Assembly: GCA_022316685.1 (NCBI GenBank)
Contig: JAKJHU010000036.1
Span: 6,118,036 to 6,182,035 of the forward strand
DNA: 64,000 nt
Source of the DNA: Progne subis subis
Lineage: Eukaryota; Chordata; Aves; Passeriformes; Hirundinidae
Direction of reading: 5' to 3'
Numbering within the stretch: position 1 is the first letter of the stretch; every line of letters begins with the position of its first letter. Shown one piece after another: positions 46,481 through 58,205 of this stretch. The notes beneath the pieces were generated by a model that worked only from the letters and a program-made list of their open reading frames with translations, was not told the origin of the DNA and made no database searches. Made by a program: the position numbers and the translations under genes.

Positions 46481-48286
46481 AGATACTTGTAACAAGTTTG
46501 GCAAACAAGAAAAGAAAAAATATTTTATTTATCGCTTGCTGAATATTTATCTAAATTTTCTGAAATGCTACAATTTCATCACAGCCTTTTTTATATAGAA
46601 AGGACAAACAAACAGGTTCATATAGTGGTACATAGAACTATTGAATAAGATATATCTGTCCTTTACATCTACGAAAATAATATATATTTCAAGAGCTAGA
46701 CTAATTAAGCGGATTTTCACTTAAATTATATAATCCCCATAATTTCCACACTTTCTAAAAGAAGACTTCACTGCAATATACATCAAGGGGAACAACTGTC
46801 CTTCATAGGAAAAACATCTTAATCTTGAACTTTCAAGATCTTCACAATTTTACATATTTATATCTGTAAATAATTAACTGAGTCATTTTTATCAGAATAT
46901 ATTCTATAATTAATGTAAAAGTTGTTTAAATGCATATGCATGGTGACCAGAAAGCTGAAATCCAACAACTTCAAATAACATTTTTTTGGTTGCTGGAAGA
47001 TCTTTTTAAATAAAGATTCAAGATGCTAATTAGGTCTTCATGAAGAAAACTGCTGTAGGTCAAACATAATGGAAATAAAATAAATGATTTTTTAAAATAG
47101 AAATATTTGCAAAAATATGTGAATGACTAAGTCATCATTGCTATTAGGTAACTTAATTTTTGATTCCTCCCTTAACATAGAAAGAATTTTGACTCCTGCT
47201 TTCTATGTGTTGCTTCTTTCAAGGGAGAAAAGAATAATTATACAGTGCACAATTAATTAAGCTAAATTGAGTAGAACTATTTGTTTTACAAATACTGGTT
47301 TTATAAAATGACAATTAATAAATGCTAAGTAAGCCAAACACAGTTTGATTTGAAATTACTATCTGTAAAGTGTGCTTATTTATAATCAAATTTAATAGTG
47401 GATGTAAATGTTAATTTTGTTAATTCAGTTTAGAGATAAAGGATAGTAACAAACTCCATATTAATATACTCAGGATTAGCAAGAGGAGTGTTGAGAATAC
47501 TTGAAAAGCATATTCATGTGAAAATAGAAATACAAATTAAAATAAATCAGATATTCAGATGCAATTCTAGTTTCAGCTTCCATTCTTTCACAGACTGAAA
47601 GTCATCTGAATAAATAATATCAAAAAATCCTTTGATGGTTTTTTGAATTGATGAGGCTGAACTAATTTTCTAGCTCTTTTGAAAATAATTTTTACAGCTA
47701 TCTAGTAAAAGTCAAAGTCAGTATGTGTATGATGTATGTCTTAGCTGCATTTAATAGAATGTGATGTAAGAATGTGATTCTCTATTAATTGTAAATTTCT
47801 TCCATGTCAAGATAATAACAATGTGATTCGTAATAATAATCTCATAATTGTTCGTATTTCCTGGTTGGTTATAGTTGATACTTTCACATCATCTAGACAT
47901 TTCACCCTTGAACAAGGCTGTCCATCAAGACTCACCTTACATAAGAGAAAATCTGAAGAAATCTATACTTATCTGAAGATCCAGAGTTTAATTATTGTGT
48001 TTCATCTACAGGAATAGCTACACCCTCACTGATGTGTTAAAGTCCAGTGGAAATTAACTCCAAAACTAGATAGATTATTATGGTCATGCCATTAAAAAAA
48101 CGCAGACCATAGCTCTTTTTTAGGTTCTTATAGTTTTCTATTCTTTGAGATAAAAAGGTAACCTTCTTTTGAATTTTTTGAGATTCTCTTGAACATATTT
48201 GGTTTTGCTGACTTGAAGAAAAGTGGATTGCAATGCTATTAATTGGTTCCTGTAAACTGTAGGCAAGTATTTAAAAGTCCTGTCTT
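46481..48286. other. AT-rich noncoding stretch
   Basis: No gene or defined repeat recognised. Confidence 0.5.
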
Positions 48287-48569
48287 CTGAGAATCATAGA
48301 ATGACTTGGGTTGAAAGAAATCTGAAAGACCATCTAGTTCCAACCCCCTTGCAATGGACACAGACATTTTTAACTCATCAGGTTGCGTCCCCAACCTCAT
48401 TATAAAAAATATTTTCTTAAAAGTTAATCTAAACCTACTCTGTTTCAGATTGAAGCCATTCACCCTTGTTCTATCACTATACACTATTGTAAAAAGTCTC
48501 CCTCTTTCTTATAGGCTTCCTTCAGGTACTGGAGAGCAGTACCACAATTAGGTCATCCCAAAGCCGCCT

Positions 48570-49801
48570 TGTGGCTGTGCCCCTCCACACTGGGCAGGCG
48601 TGGGCCACCGGCTGGCTCAGATCTGCACAGCGGCCAAAGCGTTTTGGTCCCCGGTTGCAAGCTGGCAACCTTTCCTGAGGGACTCAGCTTCTCACCGGCA
48701 GCTGGCCTAAATTGCTTCATGACTGCGGCGGTGGACAAAAGGTCGGCTCTCAGCTAAGCAGGTTTAAAGATGGTTTATTCAGGTCCAAGTGGCGGGAGCT
48801 ATGCCACTCGTCCACCTGCCCAGCCAGAGAGCATGTTTGAATTTCCCTCCCCGAACTTATAAGCAGGGGAGGATTCAGAGGTGGCAACAACAGGTTAGCG
48901 AATCAGGGAATTCGGGGGGATAACAGGGGGTGTCCACTTCTAGACCTTGGACCACTCACCAAAGGGAAAAAGGGGATTTCCCGGGCATCAGCCTATCACT
49001 CGACGCCCCTCTGGGAATTTCCTCAGCTTGGGGAGGGTTCCCGAGGTGACAGACAGGATGCCCCAGAGCCGGGGGGAAGAGGGGATTGACAAGGATAGGT
49101 GGGGGGCGGGGTGGGATGATTGACATGAAACAACTTACTATACAGAAAACTCAAAGGGGAGGAACCGTTACAGAACTGGAGGCACAGTGGAATGAACCAT
49201 AACATAAAACTTCTTGTAGTGGTGCAGAACTGTTTTATTAGGTTTTTGTAAGAAGTTTATGTTATGGTTCATTTCACTGTATCCCCAATTTTGTATCCCT
49301 TTTGTGTCGTCTTTATAATAAGGTGTTTTGTGTCAATCATCCCACTCCTCACATGGCATGTAACATCCCTCTGCCCCCCCTCACTCTGGGGCAGCCTGTC
49401 TATCACTCCAGGGGTCCCTCCCAGATTGCGAAACCTCAGGGAGAGGGCTTCGGGTGGACAGGTAGCCTGGGGGAATTCTTTCCCTCTGGAGGTGGTTGGT
49501 CCGAGGCTTGGGGGTGGGCACACCTTGTTACCCCCTGGATCCCCTGATTTGTTGTCTTGTTGTATCCTCCCTGGGACCCCTCCCCCGCTTATAAGGGAGA
49601 GGGGATTCAAAGTTTTCTCTTCTGCTGCTGTTGACTGTCTCAACATACGGGGTCCAACTGCTAAGCCGAAGCCGAAGCGAACTGGAAACATCTGTATCTG
49701 TGTTGACCGAGCTAGCCAGAGGTCCTCTCCCGCCCGGAGCGGGGAAAAAACCAGATACAACTTCTTATAAAACTTGATAAAACAATTCTTGCACCACCAC
49801 A
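48570..49801 (-). mobile_element. Outer solo LTR, split by a second LTR
   Basis: The left edge TGTGGCTGTGCC and right edge TGCACCACCACA give TG...CA ends. Without the nested insertion and one duplication copy it is about 681 bp. It matches the solo LTR at 30541 in reverse: AAGCAGG then TTTATTCAGG polyA region near 48770, TTATAAGCAGG near 48857, and TAACATAAAACTTCTT. Flanks CCGCCT and CCTTCT match at 4 of 6 positions. Confidence 0.9.
49215..49759 (+). mobile_element. Inner 545-bp solo LTR with perfect duplication
   Basis: Runs from TGTAGTGGTGCAG to CCAGATACA and is flanked by ACTTCT on both sides (49209-49214 and 49760-49765) inside the outer LTR. It closely follows the 41918 copy but lacks about 130 bp between ATTCAAA and TTTTCTCTTCTGC, which removes the R region with its AATAAA. 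Confidence 0.94.
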
Positions 49802-49888
49802 CCTTCTCTTCTCTAGGCTTCAAAATTCTCTCATACTTTGCTCATAGGAGAGGTGTTCCATGCCTCTAATCAACTTGGTAGCCCTCCT

Positions 49889-50396
49889 CTATACTTCCTC
49901 CAAAAGGTCCATGTTCTTTCTGCGCTGGGTGCTCTGGAGCTGGATGCAGCACTGCAGATGGGATCTCACCAGAGTAGAGTCGAGGGGCAGGATCACCTCC
50001 CTCACCCTACTGACCACATTGCTTTTGATTAAGCCCAGGACACAATTGGCTTTCTGGGCTGCAAGTGGACATTGCTGGCTCATATCAAGTCTCTCCTCCA
50101 GCAGCACACCCAAGTCCTTCTCAGCAGGGCTGCTTTCAATCTGTTCATCCCCCAAGCAATATCGATATCAGAGGTTTTCCCCAACACAGGTGTGGTACCT
50201 TGCACTTGGTCATGTTAAACCTCATGACATGGGTCAACTTCTTGAGTTTGTCCAGGTCCTTCTGGATGGCATACCACCCATCAACAGTGTCAACCACACC
50301 GCTCAGCTTGGTGTCATCTGCAAACTTGATATGGGTACACTCCATCCCTTATTCTATGTCATTAATGAAGATATCAAACAGCATTGGTCCCAATAA
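49889..50396 (-). pseudogene. CR1 ORF2 reverse transcriptase C-terminal remnant
   Basis: Two overlapping minus-strand frames (50145-50345 and 49889-50155) carry the end of the CR1 reverse transcriptase. The first has KFADDTKLSG, with the FADD version of the catalytic YXDD motif. The second has [18 protein letters not shown], a conserved CR1 block. The frames do not join, so this is a dead copy. CR1 uses this enzyme for target-primed retroposition. Confidence 0.85.
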
Positions 50397-50534
50397 GGAT
50401 CCCTGAAGGATACCATTGATGTTACTGATGTCTAGCAGGACTCTGAGCTGTTGACCACTACCCTCTGGATGTGACTATCCCATCAATTCCTTACCTACCT
50501 AACAGTCCACCCGTTGAATCTATCTCTTTTTCAA

Positions 50535-50697
50535 TTTAAAGAGCAGGATATTGCTGGAGGCCCTGAGAAGTTCTGGATGTCCTTGTCTTGGAGAGTTCAA
50601 GGCCAGGTTGGTTCCTGTTAGCTTTGAACCTGATCTAGTGGAAGGTGTCCCTGCCTGTGGGAGTTGAAATGAGATGATTTTAAGGGTTTTTAAAACC
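50535..50697 (+). mobile_element. Short CR1 3' end in opposite orientation
   Basis: Contains GAGTTCAAGGCCAGGTTGG, CTGATCTAGTGGAAGGTGTC and CCCTGCC, the plus-strand CR1 3' region. The surrounding minus-strand CR1 resumes at about 50698 with ACCATGTCAAAAGCCTTGC. Confidence 0.75.
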
Positions 50698-50760
50698 ATG
50701 TCAAAAGCCTTGCAAAAGTTCAGATATATGGCACTGTAGCCCTTTCCTTACGATACTATT

Positions 50761-51702
50761 CAGAAACTCGAAGAAGACAAGATTCTAGTCAGAGACTTGC
50801 AAAAGAGTGTCATAAACCCAGATCCAATCTTCCTAAATTGAGAGTTAGAGAGAATTTAAATGCTTTTGTCCAGGAGAGTAATTTAGAAAGCCATTCTTGC
50901 AGGGAGCTTAGAACCCTGAAATTTGCAGATCTGATTTGCCTAATAGTCTCCCTGATTACTGAAGCTAGAGATTATGTCTAGAAAAATACACCATTTAGAA
51001 ACCATAAATTGACATAAATCTTATTATAGGACAGTTCTCCTATATCATTGATAAATTTTACTCAAGGATCCCAAACTGGGTCAAAACCACTGAGTTGCTT
51101 AAAAAATGGTGGTGGTAGACAGGGCCATTTTCATTATAGTAAAATAAGGATTATTGAGCTCCTTAGGAGAGTGAAGATTCATAGTATTTTTCCATTTTTT
51201 TATCCCATTTTACCAGTCTTTAAAGAACTAGAAAGAAGATCAAGCCAAATTTCTCCAATTAAAATCAACATGTTACATTTTGTGATGGTATTTTTCCATG
51301 TCTCTTAAGGGCACATGACCTTTATATATAATTTGAAAAAAATAAGAGATTATTTCCCCCTAAAAAATTAATATTAAAAATATCTAAATATATACACCAG
51401 GTGTGATATGCCATATTTTTTAGGCAAGGTACTACAAGCCACTTTATTTAGCTTTGCATTCAGGTTGCAATAGAATAGATACAAGTATTCATTGGGTTTT
51501 AATCTAATATTTAAATATGTAAAGAGAAAAATAATATTTTAATAATTTTAATAAAACTAATAGTATTCTGTCCTAAAAACTCAGTAGCTGGCAATTGATA
51601 CTTGGGAAAATTATTATGCATAGCCACTAGTGGAAGAAATTAATAATTTTATCTGGATACCGATACTGAAAATGGCTCAAGTAAGAGTAGTGAATACACT
51701 GC
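50761..51702. other. AT-rich noncoding stretch
   Basis: No gene or repeat recognised. Ends in ACTGC, the left duplication of the next element. Confidence 0.5.
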
Positions 51703-52783
51703 TGTCATGGTTTGACACTGGCCCAATGCCAGGTATGCCAGGTACCCACGAGAGTCACTCACCCTTCCCTGCCACACCTGGGCAGAGGAGGGAAAAGGAA
51801 AAAAAAAATAGTTAACAAGGGCTTCATGAGCTGAGATGAGCTAGGACCAAACACTTCAAGGGCAAAACAGGCCCAGCTTAAGTTGCAAAGTGAATTCATT
51901 ACTAACAGAATCAGAGGAGGATAATGAGAAGTAATATAAGCCCTTAAAACACCTTTTCCCCCTAGCCCCTCCCTCTTTCCCTGATAGCACAGGGAAACAG
52001 GGCATGAGGGTGTATGGTCTGTTCATCAACAAGATTTTCTTCTGCTGCTCTGGGAGAGGAGTCCATCTCCTGTGAGGCCATGGGTCCCTCCCATGGGAGA
52101 CAGTTCTCCATGAACTGCCCTGGTGTGGGTCCACTCTCACAAGCAGCAGCCAAACCCGCACCTGCTGCAAATCTGAATTTCTCCCACAGCCAGACAGTCC
52201 CCCCAAACCTGCTGTGATGTGTGTCACTCTTCCACGGGGTGCAGTCCTCCAAGGACAGGCTGCTCCAGCCTGGCAGCAGGGCCCCTCTCTCCACCAAGTC
52301 TCTCACTGGATCACAGCCTCCTCCAGGCATCCACCTGTTCCAATGTGGGCACCTCCCCCACAGGCTGTGGGTGGATCTCTACATTACCTGTGGATCCCCA
52401 GGGACTGCAGGGGCACAGCTGCCTCACCATGGTCTCACCACAGCCTGCAGAGGAATCTCAGCTTTGGTGCCTGGAGCATCTCCTCCCACTCCTACTCCAC
52501 TGACCTTTGTGTGTCCATGTTGTTTCCCTCACAGGTTCTCACCTTCTCCTCTTTGACTAGAAGCAAAATCTTTGACTTTTGTTTTGATTTTCTTCTTAAA
52601 TATGTCATCACAGAGACATTACCAGCCTCTCTCATTGGTCCAGCTTTGGCCAGCAGCATGTCCATCCTCAGAGCTATCAGCCATTGGCTTTGCTGGACAT
52701 GGTGGAAGTTTCCAGCAGCTTCTCATAGGAGCCATCTTTGTGTCCCCCTGATACCAAAACCAGATCTGTGCCAAATCAATACA
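51703..52783 (-). mobile_element. 1,081-bp ERVL-like solo LTR
   Basis: Ends are TGTCATGGTTTG and AATCAATACA, flanked by ACTGC on both sides (51698-51702, 52784-52788). A 5-bp duplication fits ERVL-type integration. Orientation is inferred from the segment at 51703-51790 (ACACTGGCCCAATGCC, reversed), which resembles the 3' end of avian ERVL LTRs. An open frame of 211 codons at 52214-52849 overlaps it and leaves the element, so I do not call it a gene. Confidence 0.85.
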
Positions 52784-55700
52784 ACTGCTTTGTTATCCGT
52801 AGCAAAAGTAAAACAAAACAAAACCAAACCCAATGGAATGAAATTCTAAGAAATACCACACACATTTCATGACAAATCAACAATCACTTAGTGAAGAAAC
52901 AAAAGTAATATATCTATTTTATCTTCAAGCTTCTAAATTTCATTTGGATTCTGTGGAATTCACATTTAACCAAAACTTTTTTTAATCTCTTCTTAGAATA
53001 CCTAAATCAAAGAGTAGATGATTTTCGTGGATTAATAAGATTTGCCTGCTTTACAATTCTCTTGTTATATCTGCTTAGGAACTCAATATTTGCAATCTAC
53101 AAAGGGAAAAAGACTTCAAGTTCCTGTTTTTAGTTATTTCCTTAATAATTCTCAGCATCATAATATTTTCTTGTTAAAAGATATTTTTAGAAAGTCTTTG
53201 CTTCTAAATAAAATGCAGACTTCCAGTGTATTTAAAAAGTAATTTTCAGTTAGTATCACTCACTGGAGCCTTTGTAACAGTCTGTATAATAAACTTCTTT
53301 TCTATCTTACCCTTAGTTCTGCACAGATTCTTTTTTCTTTTCCTTACTAATTTAATTCTTAACAAGTAATAATGGAATTTTCTCCCTTTATTTCTTCTTT
53401 GCAGAGGCTCATCTGCCCAATTAGTGAAGTATGTGAAATTTCAGAATTTATTTTATGGATATGAGCCTATGTTCTTCCAAGTCAGGCTCATCCACTCATA
53501 GCCTGAAATTTCAAAACCCATAAATATTGTACTATTGCTTGGTAGGTTTTCATAGCCACACTATTCCTGAGACATGGAGTAGGAGAATAAATCTAGCACT
53601 TGAAGATATCTCTCATGTAAATTTGGCACAAGTATCAGACAAAAAAAGGACAACATATTTTAGTGTTGCACCTTTACAGTCACCTGTTGTTTCAACTACT
53701 TTACAAAATTTAATAACTAATTCTAGTGGATTCAGTTTAATCACCTAAAAGCTACACATCTCATCCAAACGATTTTTCTTTGTCTAGTCTGTTGACAAAC
53801 AGAAGTTAGAGAAGAAGATTCACAGTTTCTTATCTGGGAAAAGCCACATATAACACAAAAATATTTTTTTGTTATAAAAGTTACATTATATTAGATATGT
53901 ACTTTCTAGCAAGGTGTAAAGTGGTCTAATCAGTCACATTATTGTTTAATGTCATTTGAGGTATCTTAAGATATGCAATACATTTATATATAAATGGCAG
54001 ATATTGTGGTCTCAATGGTAATGGCCTGGTGGCAGCTGGAAATCAAATATCCTGTAGGATCTTAGATGGTACTACATGTGTTGAGTGAATTGAGCCAAAC
54101 TTGTGATAAATAAGATAGCAAGAAACCATAGGATAGCAAAAAAATGGATATAAGAGATAGAAAATTTTAATGATAGAAATGAGATTATGCTACTTGTTAA
54201 ACCGCCATACATTTAAAAAATACCTTTCTTAACAACTCAGTAATGTTTTTTATAATTCAAACATCTGTTTTCTTCATCAGTTGCTTTGTAATTATTTAAT
54301 AACTTCTAAATTAATGCTGGGGTGATAAATAGGAGTTCATTAAAATGCAGACAAGAAGAAAACAACAAAAGCCAGCGATTAAAAAGGTTCTTTTAGGTCA
54401 CTTAATTTCTCTCTTTACTAATGAATAATTATGGGTTTTTTTCAAATACTCACATATACACCTACATGGACATGTTCCTATATATTCACAGATAGTTGAG
54501 TGTTTTGTATTTAATAATATGGGAGTACTTTCTCACATTTAGTTTTGAATGCCCACAGTAAGAGATTTTTCTTCTTTGTCTCAGAAATTGTTTTCTGACA
54601 GACTTATTATTTACCTTCATCTTTCTTAAAAATTTTAGTAATTATTCCTAGCACATTTACAAAGTTAAGTTTTCATTAGTGTTTTCAAGTTTTGAATGCT
54701 TGTCATGATTAAAAATATTTTTCCATGATTCAGTCATTCCATAGTAATTTACAGAGTATTGCACAATAATGCACTTGCTATAGGCTGCTCAAAATGACTT
54801 TCACTACTATTATGAAATGAGTGAAGGCTCTGTGCTAACACAGTAGTGCAGAATCTCAGCCTCATCTTGACCTAATCTGGGTTTATCTGGTTTAACTCCT
54901 GCACTGGGGCCTAGTGACTGCTGTTTCCACAGGTTATCCTTGAGCTCTGGGGATGTGACAGAGGGTGCCAACAGTTTGGAGACACTGTGAGAAGAAAAAC
55001 AGGCCCAAGGCCAAGTAAGAAGAAATCACTTCCCAGGAATATCACATTCCCAAAATGAAGACCTTTGAACATAATTCATCATTACAATCCCCTCCTTTCT
55101 TCTTAAAGAGGTGTTGACTTTGGGACTCAAAAACCTACTGGCAGTACAAGTATTAAAGGGGACAAAAGCTACCAGGTTTGAAGGTTTTTTCCTTTTTACT
55201 AATTTTAACATTAATATAGATTAGATCTTTTGCTTAAAGATCTTGGAGAATCCAACTCTCAAGACAAATATTGGTTAAATTTTTGCCTTTAAATGTTTGA
55301 TGTCTTTCCTTTTTTCTGTAGAAGTAGTCTGTGTGCCATGTTACAAAATTTGTATGCTTGATTTTTTTCATTTTCTTATTTCTTAAGAACTATTCTTCTA
55401 TCTGGCATCAATATTATTTCCACAAAAGCATAACTGCAAAATATCCTTTCTGACTGCTTTTTTTCTTCCATGTTTTGTCCGTCATTTGGATTGCTAGTTC
55501 TTCTTGGCAGCAATTATGATTTACATAGCCAATAAGACATATCCATAAACAGTATGAAAAGTATTTACTAAGTAAGCATACAGATCTCTGAGAAAATATG
55601 TTACAAAAAATATATTAATTAATTTGATGTAAAATTTCAAAAACATTTCCTATAATGTCAATTATTTTCAGTAACACAGGAAAGCACAGGAGACAAAACA

Positions 55701-56214
55701 ATCCATTTTTACACGATACATTAATGCAGAAAGTATTCTTTGCTAGAATATTTCAAATGGAAAATTTCTATTTATTTCTTTGTCAGATTAGAAAAATTAC
55801 AAGACTTGCTTTATAGTATTTTCTATGCTGAAATTGCAAAATTTCTCAAATCCAAGTAGTAAAACATTCTTCTGGAAGACAAATAAACTGATCTAAAAAT
55901 GAAATTAAAACTTTCTTGGGGAAAATAAAAGGTGCCTAAAAATCTAAAATACAGTTTTATATTTTTTAGCCCCAAAGTAAAGTTTACAGAAGAATAAATT
56001 GAAAACAAATCTGAATCCTAGTTAAATAAGAAGGACTCCAAAGCAAATAATTCTTTTCTTGAAAGAAACTACCAAAATGTTACTGGAAATACACTGCTTG
56101 TATTGGACAATACATTGGAAAAACCCCTGCTTGTTTTGTCATTGAATGTTTCTCTCTGAAAAACTGGCAATAGCCTGAAAAGCAGGACATAGCTTTTGCC
56201 TCTCACGCTTTTCT
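52784..56214. other. AT-rich noncoding stretch
   Basis: No gene recognised. A slightly GC-richer block lies at 54840-55170, without motifs. Confidence 0.5.
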
Positions 56215-56546
56215 TTCTTCAACAGGCTTAGAGAGCTGGACTTGGTAAGCCTGAACTAGAGAAAGCTGCAGGGAGACCTTATGGCAGCCTTCCACTACCT
56301 AAAAGGGACCTACAAGAAAGCTGAAAAGGGACATTTGATAAGGCTATGCTAGGACAAGAGGAGATAGCTTTAAACTGAAAGACAATAGGTTTATATTAGA
56401 TAATAGGAAGAAATTCTTTACTGCAGTCCTGGTGAGGGACTGCAATAGGTTTTTCAGAGAAATGCTGCATGGCACATCCCTGGGAGCGTTCAAGGCCAAG
56501 CTGGATGGATCTCTGAATCACTTCATCTAAAATGTCCCTGACTATG

Positions 56547-58140
56547 TGTCATGGATTAGTACAGTTTGGTTTTTTAGTTATAGAAGAATGTAGAATGATT
56601 CTCTGGGTCAGGACCTGGGAATTGCTTTAGAAAGGACAGGGGCCTATCAGAGGGTTAGTTGGCATCTGTTTTGACCACTGAAAATTGTTGGCTATGACTT
56701 TGGGAAGTACCGTATAAAACCTCTTGATTTCCTGTAGGTGGGTCCTTTCTCTTCTTTCCTTTGGCCAGAGAGAGACAGGTAACATCGAGCTGGGCCTGCT
56801 GCTCCCCCCTTGCTTTGGGGTGAGCTAGCCTGAGGCCTGGCCGGATTCCATCGGCTCCCGGAGGGGCAGGGTAAGGAGAGGTTGCTGCTTTACAACAGCT
56901 ACCTTCTCTAAACTTCCCTGGAGCAGGGAGAGATCTCTGCTGGGCCCCTGATAAGAGCTATGGGCACCATTTAGGCAGAGGCCACCCCGATTTACACCGA
57001 GGGGTGGGCTGAGAAGGCATTTATGATCCTGCCTGGGTTTTTTTTTGTGATTCCGGACTGCCTGGGTGCTCTGATCTCTGATGTTTCTGTGAGTTTTTCT
57101 TCCCTCACCAGCATGGCCTTGAACATCTAACACCATGAGCTACAGAGGGAGAGACAAAGACTCCAAGCAGATTTAACCCTTTCCTAGCAACATGAAGCTT
57201 CCAGAGCTTAGCCCTTCTCTGAGAGAATAAAAAAAGACAAAGTGAACATAAAGAAAAAAGAGCATGAAGTCAGTACAGCAAGAATGAAAAGACTATTGGG
57301 ACAGAGGGTTGAAGAGTTGGTTGTTCCATTCTTACTTGAGCCATGGAAATGAACTCTATAATTAGATCATTCCTATAAATCATGAGAAAGATATGCATTT
57401 GGGGAGAAGATTTTTTTATTATTTTTATTTTTATTTTTATTTTTATTTGTGTGTGGACTTGAGCAAAAGTGTTTGTGATGGACTAAGTAATATTAATCCT
57501 GTAAGATGCTTGAACAGAAATACAGATGAGAAGCCCTCTGCGCCAGTGAAGAAGTGAGAAGGTATCTCTGTACCTTGAGATGAAGAATCCTTTGCTTTGG
57601 AGTTATTCATCTTTAAGAGGTGACAACCCAGTATGCAAAAGTCTAAAACCCATGACCCATAAGCAGCTTGAGAACCTGCTCCTGGGAGGGTCACAAAGGC
57701 AGGTTTCTCCGGGCAGTTGTTTTTGTGGCAGTTTAAAACCCACAAGAGAACTGTTCTAAGATGTCAGTGGGATCCATGACTCCACGAGATCCTCTTCCCC
57801 TAATGAACCGATGAAAGACTATTGTCAGATAGTGAAACTGACTGAAAATTACAAGTTTTGTCTCTTTATGTTGTTTTGTATGAAAGTAAACAGTTTGTAA
57901 AGCTAGGGAAGAGTGTTTTTAAAGTTTCATTCTGTTTTAGTTTTTTTTCCAGTTTTCTTTTTTCTATTCTTTTAGTGTGTGTTAATAAAACTATTTGTTA
58001 ATTTTTAAAGTTGAGCCTGCTTTGTTTTTCTCCTAGTCTCTCTCCCACAGAAAGAGTAAGTACTAAGACCAAAATTTAGTGAACGTTGAACCACTACATT
58101 AATTGGTGTTTCTGCCCAGTTCGAGATTAAAACTATGACA
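56547..58140 (+). mobile_element. 1.6-kb solo LTR or LTR-like element
   Basis: The ends TGTCAT (56547) and ATGACA (58140) are perfect 6-bp inverted termini. CTATG flanks both sides (56542-56546 and 58141-58145) and the CR1 reads across. AATAAAACTATTTG lies near 57984, about 150 bp before the right end, in keeping with an LTR R-U5. No protein frame of retroviral type is seen. A 5-bp duplication favours an ERVL-like class. Relatives are at 6775 (+) and 28879 (-). Confidence 0.82.
57418..57447. repeat. (TTTTA)n short repeat
   Basis: About five TTTTA units inside the 56547 element. Confidence 0.8.
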
Positions 58141-58205
58141 CTATGGCAATGAGATTTAAGATCTCTTTCAACACAAGCTACTCTGTTATCTTATGACTCT
58201 GTGAG

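Larger units (their letters stand above)
48287..50760 (-). mobile_element. CR1 LINE hosting nested LTRs and another CR1 end
   Basis: In reverse orientation. The 3' end is at 48287 (AATCATAGAATGACTTGGGT). The element continues to about 48569, resumes at 49802 (CTTCTCTTCTCTAGGCTTCA) and runs through ORF2 to about 50534, with a further matching piece at 50698-50760. It is interrupted by the LTR at 48570-49801, which itself contains the LTR at 49215-49759, and by a short CR1 end at 50535-50697. Confidence 0.9.
56215..58205 (+). mobile_element. CR1 3' portion split by a 1.6-kb element
   Basis: The left piece (56215-56546) reads GACCTTATGGCAGCCTTCCA, AGGACAAGAGG, GGTTTATATTAGATAATAGG and CAAGGCCAAGCTGGATGG. 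The right piece (58141-58205) reads ATTTAAGATCTCTTTCAACA and ends in ATCTTATGACTCTGTG. Together they form a plus-strand CR1 3' end interrupted by the element at 56547. Confidence 0.88.

Noticed and set aside
46255..46542. Long frames of repeated Phe/Ser/Leu or Lys/Glu/Arg
   Set aside because: They are translations of the TTTTC microsatellite.
49269..49823. 184-codon minus frame
   Set aside because: Antisense across the nested LTR; no coding role is expected there.
52214..52849. Plus-strand 211-codon open frame
   Set aside because: Lies mostly in an LTR and crosses its edge; no domain is recognisable.
53396..53460. Exon-like start after TTCTTCTTTGCAG
   Set aside because: The acceptor looks fair but no donor or conserved-looking frame follows.
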